From: Planococcus antarcticus DSM 14505 | GTDB taxonomy: Bacteria; Bacillota; Bacilli; Bacillales_A; Planococcaceae | Direction of reading: 5' to 3' | Assembly: GCF_001687565.2 (NCBI RefSeq) | Contig: NZ_CP016534.2 | Coordinates: forward strand, 2,174,501 to 2,238,500 | DNA length: 64,000 nt | Shown: positions 53,369 to 63,994 of the stretch, piece by piece | Numbering within the stretch: the stretch's first letter is position 1 | Layout of the letters: each line of letters starts with the position of its first letter | The notes under the pieces: model-generated | The model's database searches: none | The model's input: the letters and a program-made list of their open reading frames with translations, nothing else | Told to the model about the DNA's origin: nothing | Translations under genes and position numbers: made by a program

Positions 53369-53830
53369 TCATGAATGATGTGACCATTCTTTCGTAAATA
53401 GCGGCAATACCTGTCTCAACTGGTCTTCCATGACCGATCTTTTGAAAGATTGCTCCATATCTTCAGTGGGAATTGCAGGTAGCCACAAGACATTTTTCAG
53501 ACTGTCAATGGTCCGCCATTCTGAATCGGTCGTCAGATAAAACACGTGCTTGAACGCTGTCTGCTGCAGTTCTTCCGATAGCTCATCAGCAATTCGCTGC
53601 CGATTTGCTATTTTGGCATAAGAAACGGGCGGAAGCAAAAGTATCCGCCCTTTAAATTGCTTTTCCAATAAAGCAGTCAAGGTTTGCAGGTACTCAGAAG
53701 CTCCTGCACTCGGCTTCATCCCGTTAGCACTTAAGTCCAATTGAAGCAGAGGGACAACGACAGTATCCACGTAGTCCTGCTGGCTTAAATATTGATCTAT
53801 TTCTTTTCCAATAAAATGCATAACCCTCAT
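53369..53830 (-). CDS. ypiF: YpiF-like DUF2487 protein
   Basis: This 153-residue cytosolic protein of unknown function overlaps the ypiB stop by four bases. It is conserved between ypiB and qcrA in Bacillales. Confidence 0.82.
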   Translation of the reverse strand: MRVMHFIGKEIDQYLSQQDYVDTVVVPLLQLDLSANGMKPSAGASEYLQTLTALLEKQFKGRILLLPPVSYAKIANRQRIADELSEELQQTAFKHVFYLTTDSEWRTIDSLKNVLWLPAIPTEDMEQSFKRSVMEDQLRQVLPLFTKEWSHHS

Positions 53831-54390
53831 TCACTCTCCGTCTTTTTAGAGACTTTAAACACTTGAAGCATCGCAGATAGTTCAAAGAAACGGTCACGAT
53901 CATCGGTGTCTAATGCCTCATCAATTTGCTTATATATTGTTTCTTCTTGGAAGGTCAACATGCTTTCTTCAAGGATCTTCTCAGCAGTCAGTCGATCTTG
54001 TTCGTTAACTGATGCATTTTGAGGCATATACGGATTTTCTTCCAGCACTGATAAATAGAGCGATGGCGGTGGCATGATCGGAAAATTCAATTGAACGTAC
54101 AGATCATCATCGGGATTCAGGCGCAAATCATGAAACGACTTTTCCGCATCTGCTGTCATCAAGTTTCCTTTATAGAAACGAAATGGTATTTCTTTTGACT
54201 CGGTTGAGGACATGACCATGGCACGTGGGCAATAATGTGCTTCTTCAACGAAATGGGTTTTTTCTAGCAGATCTTCGTTGCTCAACATATAATTAAGAAT
54301 CCAAATGCATTCACGTCTTTTCATCTTGTACGATTGCAAAAACCAACGAACGAATTGCTTTTTTTCACCTATCGATACTGAAGCGGTCAT
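53827..54390 (-). CDS. ypiB: YpiB-like UPF0302 protein
   Basis: This 187-residue protein of the UPF0302 family has the typical QSYKMKRRECIWILNYM near the N-terminus and LPIMPPPSLYLSVLEENPY-like text in the middle (NFPIMPPPSLY). Start ATG 54390 has AAAGGAGG upstream. Function unknown; associated with the ypiA-ypiB-ypiF set. Confidence 0.85.
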   Translation of the reverse strand: MTASVSIGEKKQFVRWFLQSYKMKRRECIWILNYMLSNEDLLEKTHFVEEAHYCPRAMVMSSTESKEIPFRFYKGNLMTADAEKSFHDLRLNPDDDLYVQLNFPIMPPPSLYLSVLEENPYMPQNASVNEQDRLTAEKILEESMLTFQEETIYKQIDEALDTDDRDRFFELSAMLQVFKVSKKTESE

Positions 54391-54404
54391 GAAGTTTCCT
54401 CCTT

Positions 54405-55658
54405 TCATTCAAACGACTGCTGCCAATCAAACCATTCTGGATTTTCCGGTTCCAATGCCTGCAGCTCTTTAATTATTTCGAGGGCTGTTGCTCTTTTTCC
54501 TTCTTCTATTAAAAATAAGGCATATTTTTTAAGGAAAGCAGAATCATCTTTGAAGGCGGGATATGCTTTCTCGTAATAGACAGTCGCTTGTTCATAGTTT
54601 TCAGAGCGTTCATAAGCTTCGGCAATCATCGGATAAAGGCCAGCCCAGTCATCACCACTTTCAACCACCATTTCTGCAAGCTCAAGAACTTCTACATCTA
54701 GCTCTTCTGCATGAAAATATGATACCAGCGTGTAGATGGCTTCCATGTATTCTGGATCCAGGGCGATTGCCTGGCGCAAATGGCTCACGCCTTCATCCGC
54801 CTTGCCAAGTTTCATTGCCAGCTTGCCTGCGAATAAGTATAGTTCCTTATCAAATTCATCTCTGGCAATGCCTTCGCTAATCGCCTGATAAGCAGCTTCA
54901 TAGTCTTCCGTCATATTTAAGCTTTGTGCTTTTAGTAAATAAGCAGAAAAGTAGTCCGGATCAATCCCGATTAATTCGTCAAGCCGACGAACAGCCATTT
55001 CATATTGGCGCGTCTGGAAAGCTGCAAAGGCTGCTCCAAAAAGGACGTCCGGTACAGCCAGGTCTTCAAGTGCTTTCTCGTAATAAGGCAAGGCTTCTTC
55101 ATACGCGGCTCCCGCACTATAAACTTCAGCCAGCCGTTCAGAGAGATTGACGCCTTCGATGACAACTTGCTGAGTTTCCAGTTGTTGATAAATTTTCGCC
55201 GATTCTAGGTAACGCCCGGAGTCCAGCAGCAATTCCGCTTTTGCCTGTTGCAGTAACGGTTCATCCGGCATTAGTTCTATCGCTTCGTTTAAGCGGTTCT
55301 CTGCGGCTTCAAGCAAGCCCTGCAACTGGAACAAGTCTGCCAGTGTTACGAGTGCCTGTGCATAGAGCTCGTCGTCTTTGGGCACTTCCATCAGTGCATT
55401 CAACGCGTCATCTTCACGGTCGGCGTCAATCAACAGATTGGCCCGGTCGATAATCAACTGCGCTTCTTCAGGAAAAATATACTGTAAGTGCTCGAGCACC
55501 TTGATTGCTTCTTCAACAAAGCCGATTTCCGCCAGCCATTCCGACAAACCGTATTGCTCATCGGGATCTCCTTGCAGCAAATAACTATCCAATAAGGTGT
55601 TCAGAAGATTTGGATCTCCTTGTTCTACCGCTTTTTGTATCTCTTGTAAGTTAGCCAT
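54405..55658 (-). CDS. ypiA: TPR-repeat protein YpiA
   Basis: This 417-residue acidic protein is made almost entirely of tetratricopeptide repeats (about ten to twelve units of 34). No signal or membrane segment. It is a probable scaffold in the cytosol, located as in B. subtilis between aroA and ypiB. Partner unknown. Confidence 0.88.
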   Translation of the reverse strand: MANLQEIQKAVEQGDPNLLNTLLDSYLLQGDPDEQYGLSEWLAEIGFVEEAIKVLEHLQYIFPEEAQLIIDRANLLIDADREDDALNALMEVPKDDELYAQALVTLADLFQLQGLLEAAENRLNEAIELMPDEPLLQQAKAELLLDSGRYLESAKIYQQLETQQVVIEGVNLSERLAEVYSAGAAYEEALPYYEKALEDLAVPDVLFGAAFAAFQTRQYEMAVRRLDELIGIDPDYFSAYLLKAQSLNMTEDYEAAYQAISEGIARDEFDKELYLFAGKLAMKLGKADEGVSHLRQAIALDPEYMEAIYTLVSYFHAEELDVEVLELAEMVVESGDDWAGLYPMIAEAYERSENYEQATVYYEKAYPAFKDDSAFLKKYALFLIEEGKRATALEIIKELQALEPENPEWFDWQQSFE

Positions 55659-55720
55659 TGTATCACCTATTCCTTCACATTCTCACTCTCATCCTACACG
55701 AAAGGCTCTTATTATCATAA

Positions 55721-55747
55721 TAAAAAACTCTCCATCAGGAGAGTCTA
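55721..55747 (-). terminator. terminator overlapping the aroA stop
   Basis: ACTCTCC/GGAGAGT stem with a minus-strand T run. The aroA stop codon lies in and next to the loop, so the final codons form one arm. Confidence 0.8.
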
Positions 55748-57027
55748 TTTGTCAGTAAATTTAGTTGTTCAAAAAAGGTTGGGTAAGAAATCGAAATGCA
55801 TTCGGGATCATCGATCACAACTTCACCTGATGCTACCAAAGCGCCGATTGCTGCCGTCATGCCAAGTCGATGATCGCCATAAGAAGTCATTTCAGCACCA
55901 GTCAAAACCGTCGGACCATGGATAATCATACCGTCTTCTGTCGCTTCAATGTCCGCGCCCATTTTCGACAATTCTTTGACGACTGCAGCAATTCGATCTG
56001 TTTCCTTGACCCGTAGCTCTTCTGCATCCTTGATCACAGTCATTCCTTGTGCCTGCGTCGCAATGAGGGCGATTAAAGGTATCTCATCGATCAGTCGCGG
56101 AATTAGCTCACCACCGATTTCGATTCCTTTCAAACCACTGGATGATATGGTTAAATCAGCCGAACGTTCTCCCTGCGTGTCGTTTTCTTCTATTTCGATA
56201 ATGCCACCCATTTGCTCGACCACATCCAAAATGCCTGTCCTCGTCGGATTGATACCGACATTCTTTAAGGTTACTTTGCTACCTTCCGTAATCAAAGTAG
56301 CACCGATCATAAACGCAGCAGATGAAATATCACCAGGTACTTGAACGTGTGCTGCGGTCAGCTTTTGACCGCCTTCAAGCTTAATCAGGTCATCTTCCCG
56401 CGTTATCGTCGCGCCAAAATGTTCCAGCATGATTTCCGTATGGTCACGCGAGGCAATCGGTTCATGAATGACCGTCTTGCCCTCTGCCTTTAATGCAGCC
56501 AATAAAATAGCAGACTTCACCTGGGCGCTGGCAACCGGCAGCGTATAGTCAATCGCCTTCAGCCCGGTTCCTTGAACCGCTAAAGGTGTATACTGTCCGT
56601 CCTCTCGTCCCCGAATATCGGCACCCATTTCGCGAAGCGGATTGATAATTCGCTTCATCGGGCGTTTGGCGATCGATTCGTCACCAGCCAAAACTGAATG
56701 AAAACCTGTCCCTGCCAATAAGCCGAGCATTAGGCGCGTCGTAGTCCCCGAATTGCCAGTGTCCAACACTTCAGAAGGCTCTTTCCAGGAATCCTCTCCT
56801 TCGCTTTGAATGGTCACTATCTTGTCAGTAATCTCTATTTTGACTCCTAGCTTTTTAAAGCATGAAATAGTACTTAAGCAGTCATCTCCCATCAGGAAAC
56901 CTTCTACTATTGTCGTACCCGTTGCCATGGATCCAAACATAATTGCTCGATGAGAGATCGATTTGTCCCCTGGAACTTGGATGCTGCCTTTCAGGGATGG
57001 TTTTTTATACGTAAGCGATAATGCCAT
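55735..57027 (-). CDS. aroA: 3-phosphoshikimate 1-carboxyvinyltransferase (EPSP synthase)
   Basis: This 430-residue enzyme condenses shikimate 3-phosphate with [19 protein letters not shown] near the N-terminus, [13 protein letters not shown] and [12 protein letters not shown] near the C-terminus are the classic sites. The loop after GNSGT reads [11 protein letters not shown], as in class II (glyphosate-tolerant) synthases of Gram-positives. ATG 57027 has AAAGGATGG upstream; 40 further open codons are spurious. Called aroE in B. subtilis. Confidence 0.95.
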   Translation of the reverse strand: MALSLTYKKPSLKGSIQVPGDKSISHRAIMFGSMATGTTIVEGFLMGDDCLSTISCFKKLGVKIEITDKIVTIQSEGEDSWKEPSEVLDTGNSGTTTRLMLGLLAGTGFHSVLAGDESIAKRPMKRIINPLREMGADIRGREDGQYTPLAVQGTGLKAIDYTLPVASAQVKSAILLAALKAEGKTVIHEPIASRDHTEIMLEHFGATITREDDLIKLEGGQKLTAAHVQVPGDISSAAFMIGATLITEGSKVTLKNVGINPTRTGILDVVEQMGGIIEIEENDTQGERSADLTISSSGLKGIEIGGELIPRLIDEIPLIALIATQAQGMTVIKDAEELRVKETDRIAAVVKELSKMGADIEATEDGMIIHGPTVLTGAEMTSYGDHRLGMTAAIGALVASGEVVIDDPECISISYPTFFEQLNLLTNRLS

Positions 57028-57043
57028 GGGTTTATCCATCCTT

Positions 57044-58132
57044 TCAAGAAATGTACGAATCGTAAACTGTTCGTGCAGCGATGCATTTCTGTGCACGGGC
57101 CCGGTCTTCGGCTGTTTGAAAACTAATGACGAGAATGCCGAATACATCTTCTCTCGTTTCCAGAATCCGGAGGTTGACGATACTAATTTGTTCTTCTGCC
57201 AAATAGCCTGTCAACTCCGAGATGCTTCCCGGAACGTCTGGTATATCAATGTAAAGATCGAATACTGAAAACATTGCTCCATGTCCTGCAATCGGAAGTT
57301 CGTCTCGTACTGTTTTGGCATGCGAAAAAAATTGCTGGATCGGTTCTGGATCATTCTTCATAAGCATGTCTTTTAATTGATCCATCTGTTCCATCCAGTT
57401 GCTCAATTGCTGGACGATCATGGCGTTATTCTGCGTGGTGATATCCCGCCACATTTCGGGGTTTGCCGAGGCAATGCGCGTTGTATCGCGGAACCCCCCA
57501 GCTGCCAGTTGCCGGGCAAAGGGGAATTTTTCCTCCTGGTCTAGCTGATGGACCAGTGAAGCCGCAATCAAATGGGGGAAATGACTGACTATAGCTGTCA
57601 TATGGTCATGCTCTTCCGCGTGCAGCACTTCAATTTTTGCTTTTGTAACCGACAATAAGTCCTTCAGAAACTGCAGACGCTCTTCATCGGTGTTGTCGCC
57701 GGGTGTTAAAATATAAAAGGCATTCTCAAATAAGACTTCTTTTGCAGCCTCGACACCGCTTTTGTGCGAACCGGCCATTGGATGGCCGCCTATAAACAAA
57801 TAGTTAAGATTTTTAGATTTTTCCATAATTTGTATTTTAGTGCTGCCTGTATCCGTCAAAATAACATCGTCTTTTAAACTCCAATATTTGCTTTGCTCCA
57901 TTAGCTTGATTGTGGCACCTACTGGCGTAGCAAAAACGATGACATTCGCTTCAGAAGCAGCTTGTTCCAGCGACGGCGGTGAACTATGTATAATACCCAT
58001 CTTAAAAGCTTTTCTAGCAGTCAATGGATCGGCATCATATCCCGCCACGTGGACATCACCGTTGCGCTGAAGCGCTTTTGCTAACGATCCGCCAATCAAT
58101 CCCAATCCAATGATTAAAATATGCGTTGTCAC
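57044..58132 (-). CDS. tyrA: prephenate dehydrogenase with ACT domain
   Basis: This 362-residue enzyme has an NAD-binding Rossmann motif ([10 protein letters not shown], about 9-18), the catalytic histidine regions [12 protein letters not shown] and [11 protein letters not shown], and a C-terminal ACT domain (about 295-362) for tyrosine feedback. It overlaps the aroH stop by four bases. In B. subtilis hisC and the trp operon lie between these two genes. Confidence 0.94.
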   Translation of the reverse strand: MTTHILIIGLGLIGGSLAKALQRNGDVHVAGYDADPLTARKAFKMGIIHSSPPSLEQAASEANVIVFATPVGATIKLMEQSKYWSLKDDVILTDTGSTKIQIMEKSKNLNYLFIGGHPMAGSHKSGVEAAKEVLFENAFYILTPGDNTDEERLQFLKDLLSVTKAKIEVLHAEEHDHMTAIVSHFPHLIAASLVHQLDQEEKFPFARQLAAGGFRDTTRIASANPEMWRDITTQNNAMIVQQLSNWMEQMDQLKDMLMKNDPEPIQQFFSHAKTVRDELPIAGHGAMFSVFDLYIDIPDVPGSISELTGYLAEEQISIVNLRILETREDVFGILVISFQTAEDRARAQKCIAARTVYDSYIS

Positions 58133-58515
58133 GTTGAACTCACCTGGCTTTTAGCTGCAAGATCCGGACGAAGTTTCATGGCTTCATTCAAGTAAACATG
58201 ATGAATTTCCTGCTGGCACTGCTCCGTATTGACGTGCATCATGACACGAATGCATAAAGGCATACTGCCAGGAACGTCCATTTCATGTGTGCACATGACC
58301 GGTACATAGGTCCATTCCTCTATTGTCCGGACTGCTTTTGCAGGAAAAGCCGACGAGATATCAGTCGTCGTCGAAATAATGACAGATGCGACATGGTCCG
58401 GTTCAATTTTGTTTTCTCTGGCCATTTCCAAAACTAAACGCTTTGTTTCTTTCAGGATTTCATCCGGCTGATCTACAGAAACCGTAATTGCACCTCTTAC
58501 TCCACGTATCATCAA
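58129..58515 (-). CDS. aroH: monofunctional chorismate mutase, AroH class
   Basis: This 128-residue trimeric AroH-type mutase converts chorismate to prephenate. [11 protein letters not shown] at the N-terminus contains the active-site arginine, and VMCTHEMDVPGSMPLCIRVMMH contains further active-site residues. The N-terminus overlaps aroB by four bases. Confidence 0.94.
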   Translation of the reverse strand: MMIRGVRGAITVSVDQPDEILKETKRLVLEMARENKIEPDHVASVIISTTTDISSAFPAKAVRTIEEWTYVPVMCTHEMDVPGSMPLCIRVMMHVNTEQCQQEIHHVYLNEAMKLRPDLAAKSQVSST

Positions 58516-59591
58516 ATCACTTCTCCTATCTGCAAAACTAATTTTTCATATGCTGCACTTGCACGCTGCACTTCTATTTTTTCGATAAATGGCTTGCCTG
58601 TTTGTTTTAACAAAACAAAATTCAGTTGACCTTTTGATGACTTTTTGTCTTTTTTCATGTAAGGCAGTAAAGCATCAAAATGAATTTCCCCAAGCAATTG
58701 AAGCGGATAGCCATTTGCAACGGACCAACTAATAAATTTATCTAATTTACTATGCTCTGACAATAGCAATGCGTAAGACATTCCCAGCACAACGGCCTCT
58801 CCGTGAGTAAGTTTTCCATAACCAAGGTGGCCCTCTAATGCATGTGCTAACGTATGACCGAAATTCAAGTATTTGCGAACGCCACTTTCAAATTCGTCTT
58901 CTTCGACAATAGCTGCCTTTACAGCAATTCCTTTTTCCAAGTGGTGATTCAGATCTTCTTCAGTTAAACTACTGAAATCCCTTATAGCCAACAGGTCCTC
59001 CAGCCATTTTTCATTAGATATAAAAGCGTGTTTGATCACTTCTGCCATTCCGGAACGAACTTCTCCAGGTGGCAAAGTGCTTAGCAACTTGCTGTCATAT
59101 AAAACAGCTTTTGGCTGATAAAAGGTCCCAATCATATTCTTGCCCAATTCATGATTGATTGCGGTTTTACCGCCTACTGCACTGTCATGGGCTAGAATGG
59201 TGGTAGGAAGCTGGATAAATGGGATTCCACGCATGAAAGTCGAAGCGACAAATCCTGCTACATCACCCGTAGCTCCACCTCCAAATGCTAGCAACAAGGA
59301 ATCTCTCGAACAATTTTCGGATAACAGAAAACTGTGACAAGACATAAAAGTTTCAACAGATTTCGCACTTTCCCCGGCTGGAATCGTCAAAATACGAACA
59401 TCCCAGTCTGTCAAAAAATCCAATAAATACGACAAATGAAGTTCCGCTACCCGCTCATCTGCGATGACAACAATTTGGTCTGCTGCATCTAGCAAGGAGC
59501 GGTAGGCATCAGCGAACAAATCGAACGCACCGGCACCAATATGAACTGAATATGGATGGTCAGCTTCGACCTGCAATTGCTTCATGCTCAA
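58512..59591 (-). CDS. aroB: 3-dehydroquinate synthase
   Basis: This 359-residue enzyme makes 3-dehydroquinate from DAHP using NAD and a metal. [21 protein letters not shown] and the metal ligands in EVIKHAFI and [25 protein letters not shown] are clear. It overlaps aroC by four bases. Confidence 0.95.
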   Translation of the reverse strand: MSMKQLQVEADHPYSVHIGAGAFDLFADAYRSLLDAADQIVVIADERVAELHLSYLLDFLTDWDVRILTIPAGESAKSVETFMSCHSFLLSENCSRDSLLLAFGGGATGDVAGFVASTFMRGIPFIQLPTTILAHDSAVGGKTAINHELGKNMIGTFYQPKAVLYDSKLLSTLPPGEVRSGMAEVIKHAFISNEKWLEDLLAIRDFSSLTEEDLNHHLEKGIAVKAAIVEEDEFESGVRKYLNFGHTLAHALEGHLGYGKLTHGEAVVLGMSYALLLSEHSKLDKFISWSVANGYPLQLLGEIHFDALLPYMKKDKKSSKGQLNFVLLKQTGKPFIEKIEVQRASAAYEKLVLQIGEVI

Positions 59592-60760
59592 AACTCCTTC
59601 ATATACCGCATGTAATTTTTCAGGTTATCCGACAAGCGTGGCATCTGATCTGCATCGAATTGATCCAACAAAGCATTTGCCACTTCCCACGCCACTACAT
59701 GCTCAGCAACAATTGAAGCGGCCGGGACCGCACAGCTGTCTGAGCGTTCAATGCTTGCCTGAAATGGTTCTTTCGTTTCGATATCTACACTTTTGAGCGG
59801 CTTGTACAAAGTCGGAATTGGCTTCATGACTCCTCTTACAATAATTGGCATCCCTGTTGTCATGCCACCTTCAAACCCACCTAAATTGTTGGTTTTGCGC
59901 GTATAACCATTTTCTTCATCCCATAAAATTTCATCATGGACTTCACTGCCAGGTTTTCTGGCCATTTCAAAGCCTAGGCCAAATTCCACACCTTTGAAGG
60001 CATTGATGCTCATGATTGCCGCAGCCAATTTGGCATCTAGCTTTCGGTCGTAATGGACATAACTGCCAATTCCAGCAGGCATGCCTTCCACAATCACTTC
60101 CACTGTACCGCCGATGGAATCCCCGTTTTTCTTCGTTTGATCAATCAAATCCGTCATTTTCTTTGTTACCGTTGGATCTGCACAATAAACCGCATCGTTT
60201 TCAACGATTTCTCGGATCTCATCAACAGATTTTCCAAGATAGCTTTCAGGGTTTACTTTAATGCCGCCGATTTCAGTCACGTGGGAGACGATTTTAATGC
60301 CCAGTTCAGCAAGCAATTGCTTTGCCACTGCCCCAACTGCTACACGCACCGTCGTTTCGCGCGCTGAAGACCGCTCTAGAACGTTTCTGAGATCCCTGTG
60401 GCCATACTTGATGCCGCCGTTCAAATCTGCATGTCCTGGACGAGGACGCGAAATTTGCCGCTTTACCTCTTCTGTATCTTCAATTGGTTCGATTCCCATA
60501 ATGGAAGTCCAATGCTTCCAATCGTCATTGGTGACGACTAAAGCAACAGGAGAGCCTAGCGTCTTGCCATGCCGAACGCCAGAGACGATTTCAACCAGAT
60601 CTTTCTCGATCTGCATTCGTCTTCCGCGGCCGTGTCCGCCTTGGCGCCTTTTCAACTCTTTATTGACCAGTTCTGCCGTCAAAGGCAATTGCGCCGGCAA
60701 CCCCTCTATGATGGCAGTCAATTGTGGACCGTGTGATTCTCCTGCTGTTAAATAACGCAT
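59588..60760 (-). CDS. aroC: chorismate synthase
   Basis: This 390-residue FMN-dependent enzyme makes chorismate. [17 protein letters not shown] at the start, [30 protein letters not shown] and the C-terminal region [15 protein letters not shown] are the three family signatures. It heads the operon aroC-aroB-aroH-tyrA-aroA-ypiA-ypiB-ypiF, with four-base overlaps through tyrA. B. subtilis calls it aroF. Confidence 0.96.
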   Translation of the reverse strand: MRYLTAGESHGPQLTAIIEGLPAQLPLTAELVNKELKRRQGGHGRGRRMQIEKDLVEIVSGVRHGKTLGSPVALVVTNDDWKHWTSIMGIEPIEDTEEVKRQISRPRPGHADLNGGIKYGHRDLRNVLERSSARETTVRVAVGAVAKQLLAELGIKIVSHVTEIGGIKVNPESYLGKSVDEIREIVENDAVYCADPTVTKKMTDLIDQTKKNGDSIGGTVEVIVEGMPAGIGSYVHYDRKLDAKLAAAIMSINAFKGVEFGLGFEMARKPGSEVHDEILWDEENGYTRKTNNLGGFEGGMTTGMPIIVRGVMKPIPTLYKPLKSVDIETKEPFQASIERSDSCAVPAASIVAEHVVAWEVANALLDQFDADQMPRLSDNLKNYMRYMKEF

Positions 60761-60801
60761 TTACACTTTCTCCCTTCAACGTGCTAAAGTATTTATGTAC
60801 C

Positions 60802-60810
60802 ACTATACCA
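60802..60810 (-). promoter_or_regulatory. extended -10 promoter of the aro operon
   Basis: Minus-strand TGGTATAGT lies about 45 bases upstream of the aroC start, with an imperfect -35. Identical to the panC element. No T-box or TRAP leader is seen. Confidence 0.5.
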
Positions 60811-60903
60811 TAAGACATTTCTTCAATTCTATATGAAAGCAAGATAAAGTGAAACTTCAATCAATTGAGAATAACTCTCTTCATTATTTATTCATTTCCA
60901 ACG

Positions 60904-60937
60904 AAAAAAAGAGCCGCCCCAAAACGGGACGGCTCTT
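60904..60937 (-). terminator. terminator after ndk
   Basis: GAGCCGCCCC/GGGACGGCTC stem (one mismatch) with a minus-strand run of seven T, about 50 bases past the ndk stop. B. subtilis has cheR between ndk and aroC; it is absent here. Confidence 0.85.
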
Positions 60938-60984
60938 TCAGCAATTATAGAAAAAGCGGCGATGCCACTTTTTAAAAGGATAGA

Positions 60985-61431
60985 TTAGTTAACCCAGCTA
61001 TTCATTGTTTTTTCGTATGATACCAATTCTTCTTCTTTGAAAAACAAGCCGATTTCGCGTTCTGCACTTTCAGCAGAATCCGATCCGTGAATCATGTTTT
61101 TGCCAACAGTAACTGCGAAGTCTCCACGGATTGTTCCTGAAGCTGCATCTTTAGGGTTAGTAGCGCCCATCATTTGACGTGCAGTCAAAATAACGTTTTC
61201 ACCTTCCCAAACCATTGCAAATACAGGACCTGATGTGATGAATTCTACCAATTCACCGAAGAATGGACGTTCTTTGTGTTCGCCGTAATGCTCTTCAGCC
61301 AGTTCAGTAGGGATCTGCATCAATTTAGCACCTGCTAAATGATATCCTTTTTTCTCAAAACGTGCGACGATTTCTCCGATTACGTTGCGTTGAACGCCAT
61401 CTGGTTTAACCATTAAAAATGTTTTTTCCAA
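60985..61431 (-). CDS. ndk: nucleoside diphosphate kinase
   Basis: This 148-residue enzyme equilibrates NTP pools. [20 protein letters not shown] at the start and the phosphorylated histidine in [18 protein letters not shown] are clear. I choose TTG 61431, eight bases after GAGGAG, which gives the usual family length; a GTG three codons earlier would sit on the ribosome site. Confidence 0.95.
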   Translation of the reverse strand: MEKTFLMVKPDGVQRNVIGEIVARFEKKGYHLAGAKLMQIPTELAEEHYGEHKERPFFGELVEFITSGPVFAMVWEGENVILTARQMMGATNPKDAASGTIRGDFAVTVGKNMIHGSDSAESAEREIGLFFKEEELVSYEKTMNSWVN

Positions 61432-61480
61432 TGTAAACACTCCTCTATTAAAAGCTCGGGCTTTTTGCCCACCTTAAAAA

Positions 61481-61508
61481 ATACTATCATTGTCGAGTCA
61501 TTTGTCAA
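61481..61508 (-). promoter_or_regulatory. ndk promoter
   Basis: TTGACA (61508-61503), 16 bases, TAGTAT (61486-61481) on the minus strand. The leader carries a small GGGC/GCCC hairpin. Confidence 0.7.
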
Positions 61509-61516
61509 CAGACAAC

Positions 61517-62491
61517 TTAAAAATTGCGCTTACCAATAAAAAATGCAATTTTGCGCATCGTTTTTACTGCTTGCCCCTTTGGCAAAAAGGAAAGTTCCCG
61601 CAATGCCTTTTCTAGGTAGCGCTCGCTCATTGCTTTCGCTTCATCGATAGCGGAACTATTGCGGATTGTACGAACAATCATTAGCCGTTCTTCATTAGAC
61701 AAGTCTTTATTTAAATTAGCTTTCAGCGTGGCATAAATTTCAGGATCTTTGCGTGCGCATAAAATGGGCAAGGTAATATTCCCTTGGATAAAATCGCTGC
61801 CAGCCGGTTTCCCTAATTCTTCGTCCGTTGACGTAAAATCAAGGATATCGTCAATAATCTGAAATGACATGCCGATAAAATAGCCAAAACGGCGTAAATG
61901 CGCTGCCGTCTTCTCATCAGTACCTGAGACAAGCGCACCCAATTCACAACTGGAGGAAATCAGCAAGGCTGTCTTTCGTTTAATACGCCGGAAATAATCC
62001 CGTAAATTCTGGTCCAGCTTGTATTTGTCTTGGATTTGAATAATTTCACCACGACAAACTTCAATCAACGTTTTCGACAAGATTTCGTGAATACGCGGTG
62101 ACTCAATTTCAGTAATTCGTTCCAGAGCTCGAGCCAAAATAAAATCACCAGTGTACATTGCTACACTGTTGTTCCACTGTGCTTTGACAGTCGGTCGGCC
62201 TCTTCGGATTTCCGAATCGTCGATGACATCGTCGTGAACTAATGAAGCCATATGAATCAGTTCAAGCGGCACGGCCACACGTTTCATAACATCGATATTG
62301 TAATCACCAAACTTTCCAGCAAGCAAAACAAAAACAGGTCGGATTCTTTTCCCTCCGGCCTGCAATAAATGAAGAGACGCATCATTCAAAAGGAGAGATT
62401 TGGAATCCACTGCCTGTTCCAATTCCTTCTCGATCATTTCCAATTCCGGTTTAAGGTCGGAATAGAGCAATTTCAACTTCATCTTTTCCAC
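61517..62491 (-). CDS. hepT: heptaprenyl diphosphate synthase component II
   Basis: This 324-residue trans-prenyltransferase large subunit has the first aspartate-rich motif in LVHDDVIDD and the second in QIIDDILDF. With HepS it makes the C35 side chain of menaquinone-7. GTG start with AGAAGGA upstream. Confidence 0.95.
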   Translation of the reverse strand: MEKMKLKLLYSDLKPELEMIEKELEQAVDSKSLLLNDASLHLLQAGGKRIRPVFVLLAGKFGDYNIDVMKRVAVPLELIHMASLVHDDVIDDSEIRRGRPTVKAQWNNSVAMYTGDFILARALERITEIESPRIHEILSKTLIEVCRGEIIQIQDKYKLDQNLRDYFRRIKRKTALLISSSCELGALVSGTDEKTAAHLRRFGYFIGMSFQIIDDILDFTSTDEELGKPAGSDFIQGNITLPILCARKDPEIYATLKANLNKDLSNEERLMIVRTIRNSSAIDEAKAMSERYLEKALRELSFLPKGQAVKTMRKIAFFIGKRNF

Positions 62492-62513
62492 TTAAAATCC
62501 TTCTCTCGCTAAT

Positions 62514-63212
62514 TTACTTTTTTATTCCCATATGGAGGGCGGCGGCGCCTCCTGTGTATGGCTTATATTTTACTTTCTCAAATCCAACTTCCGTGAACAG
62601 CTTCGCCAATTGCTTCATACCTGGGAATGATTTTGCCGATTCCTGAAGCCACGAATACTCTTTGTAGCTTTTAGCGAATAATTTGCCGAATACCGGCATG
62701 ATGAAACGGAAATACATTCTAAAAAACGGTTTGAAAACAATGTTTTCAGGTTGTGACGTCTCCAGACAGGCGATCATTCCACCTGGCTTCAATACACGGT
62801 GCATTTCAGAAAGGACTTGTCGATAATTTGGTACATTGCGCAAACCAAAGCCGATTGTCGCAAAATCAAAAGAATTATCTGGATACGGCAACAACATTGC
62901 ATTTCCCTGGATCAACTTGATCTGAGGCATATCCTTAGTTTTTTCGTGTCCAACATTCAACATGTTCTGGCTAAAGTCGAGTCCGACAACCTGTCCGGTT
63001 TCGCCGACTTCTTTTCCGATTGCAATGGTCCAATCAGCAGTACCACAGCATACGTCGATAGCAGCAGCCCCTTTTGGCACCTGCATCTTGTACATCGTAT
63101 CTTCGCGCCACTTGTTATGCTGCTGGAAACTAATGACCGAATTCATCTGATCATAGTTTTCTGATATTTTTTCAAATACTTCGTGGACTTTTTGTTCTTT
63201 TGTTTTAGGCAT
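62514..63212 (-). CDS. menG: demethylmenaquinone methyltransferase
   Basis: This 232-residue UbiE/MenG SAM-dependent methyltransferase has VCCGTADWT (motif I), GLDFSQNML and [10 protein letters not shown]. It performs the last methylation in menaquinone synthesis. ATG 63212 (MPKTKEQKV) has GAGAAGG nine bases upstream and matches the Bacillus start. An ATG three codons earlier overlaps the hepS stop. Confidence 0.95.
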   Translation of the reverse strand: MPKTKEQKVHEVFEKISENYDQMNSVISFQQHNKWREDTMYKMQVPKGAAAIDVCCGTADWTIAIGKEVGETGQVVGLDFSQNMLNVGHEKTKDMPQIKLIQGNAMLLPYPDNSFDFATIGFGLRNVPNYRQVLSEMHRVLKPGGMIACLETSQPENIVFKPFFRMYFRFIMPVFGKLFAKSYKEYSWLQESAKSFPGMKQLAKLFTEVGFEKVKYKPYTGGAAALHMGIKK

Positions 63213-63217
63213 ATCAG

Positions 63218-63994
63218 TCATCCTTCTCGGGTCAGCTGCTCAGCTCTATGCTGGTGCGGGGTTATTTGATGGAGCAAAAATTGTGCCAGTTCATAATCCA
63301 GCGAACAATCCGCTATGGACACCAATATCTGTCCATGCAGGCTATCCAGTTTTTCTAGTAACCAGTGTTCTGTATAGATTTCATGTGCCAGGTTTGAATT
63401 AAGTTCACGCAGGAAGTTCGTATAATGTTTAGATTGCAAATACTCCAACTCTTCGGCATAGCGTAAATAAAGAAGCGTCTGTTCTGCAAGTAAAGTATAT
63501 TCGGAAAAACCATAAAATCTATAATATGATAGTAAAAGTTCAGTTTCGATAATGATAATGGCTTCTTCTATTTCGTCCAATGGTCGGATTGCTTCTTCAA
63601 AAAAAGAAGTTTTCTTTTCACTCACTTGAATAATTGCTGATGCCAATTGCTGGACCATCGCTATATTTTTGGAATTGACCAACATCTGATAATAGATTCC
63701 GCTGTATAGATCGCCAGCCAACACGGTCAACTGCTGCTCTTTGATGATGGGAACATCTTCTTTTATTTTATCATGGGCATGCAAAGCAGCATAAACAATG
63801 GAAACCGTTTTAGCAGAAGACTCTATTTCAGCCGACCAGTTTTTACCGTCGAAAAAAGGTAATAGCAAAAAGAACAAACGCGACTCTTTTATGGACGGGC
63901 CTTCTGTAAATTGATCGAGAGTCCGCTGTTGCACAGCATTCAAGACTTCGACTTCCATAGAAATAATTTTCGATTGTATTTGATGTCCCTTCAT
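63218..63994 (-). CDS. hepS: heptaprenyl diphosphate synthase component I
   Basis: This protein of up to 258 residues is the small regulatory subunit of heptaprenyl diphosphate synthase. HAHDKIKED followed by [16 protein letters not shown] matches HepS. The operon hepS-menG-hepT is conserved in Bacillales. Only six bases precede the first ATG in the window, so the true start may be further upstream. Confidence 0.88.
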   Translation of the reverse strand: MKGHQIQSKIISMEVEVLNAVQQRTLDQFTEGPSIKESRLFFLLLPFFDGKNWSAEIESSAKTVSIVYAALHAHDKIKEDVPIIKEQQLTVLAGDLYSGIYYQMLVNSKNIAMVQQLASAIIQVSEKKTSFFEEAIRPLDEIEEAIIIIETELLLSYYRFYGFSEYTLLAEQTLLYLRYAEELEYLQSKHYTNFLRELNSNLAHEIYTEHWLLEKLDSLHGQILVSIADCSLDYELAQFLLHQITPHQHRAEQLTREG

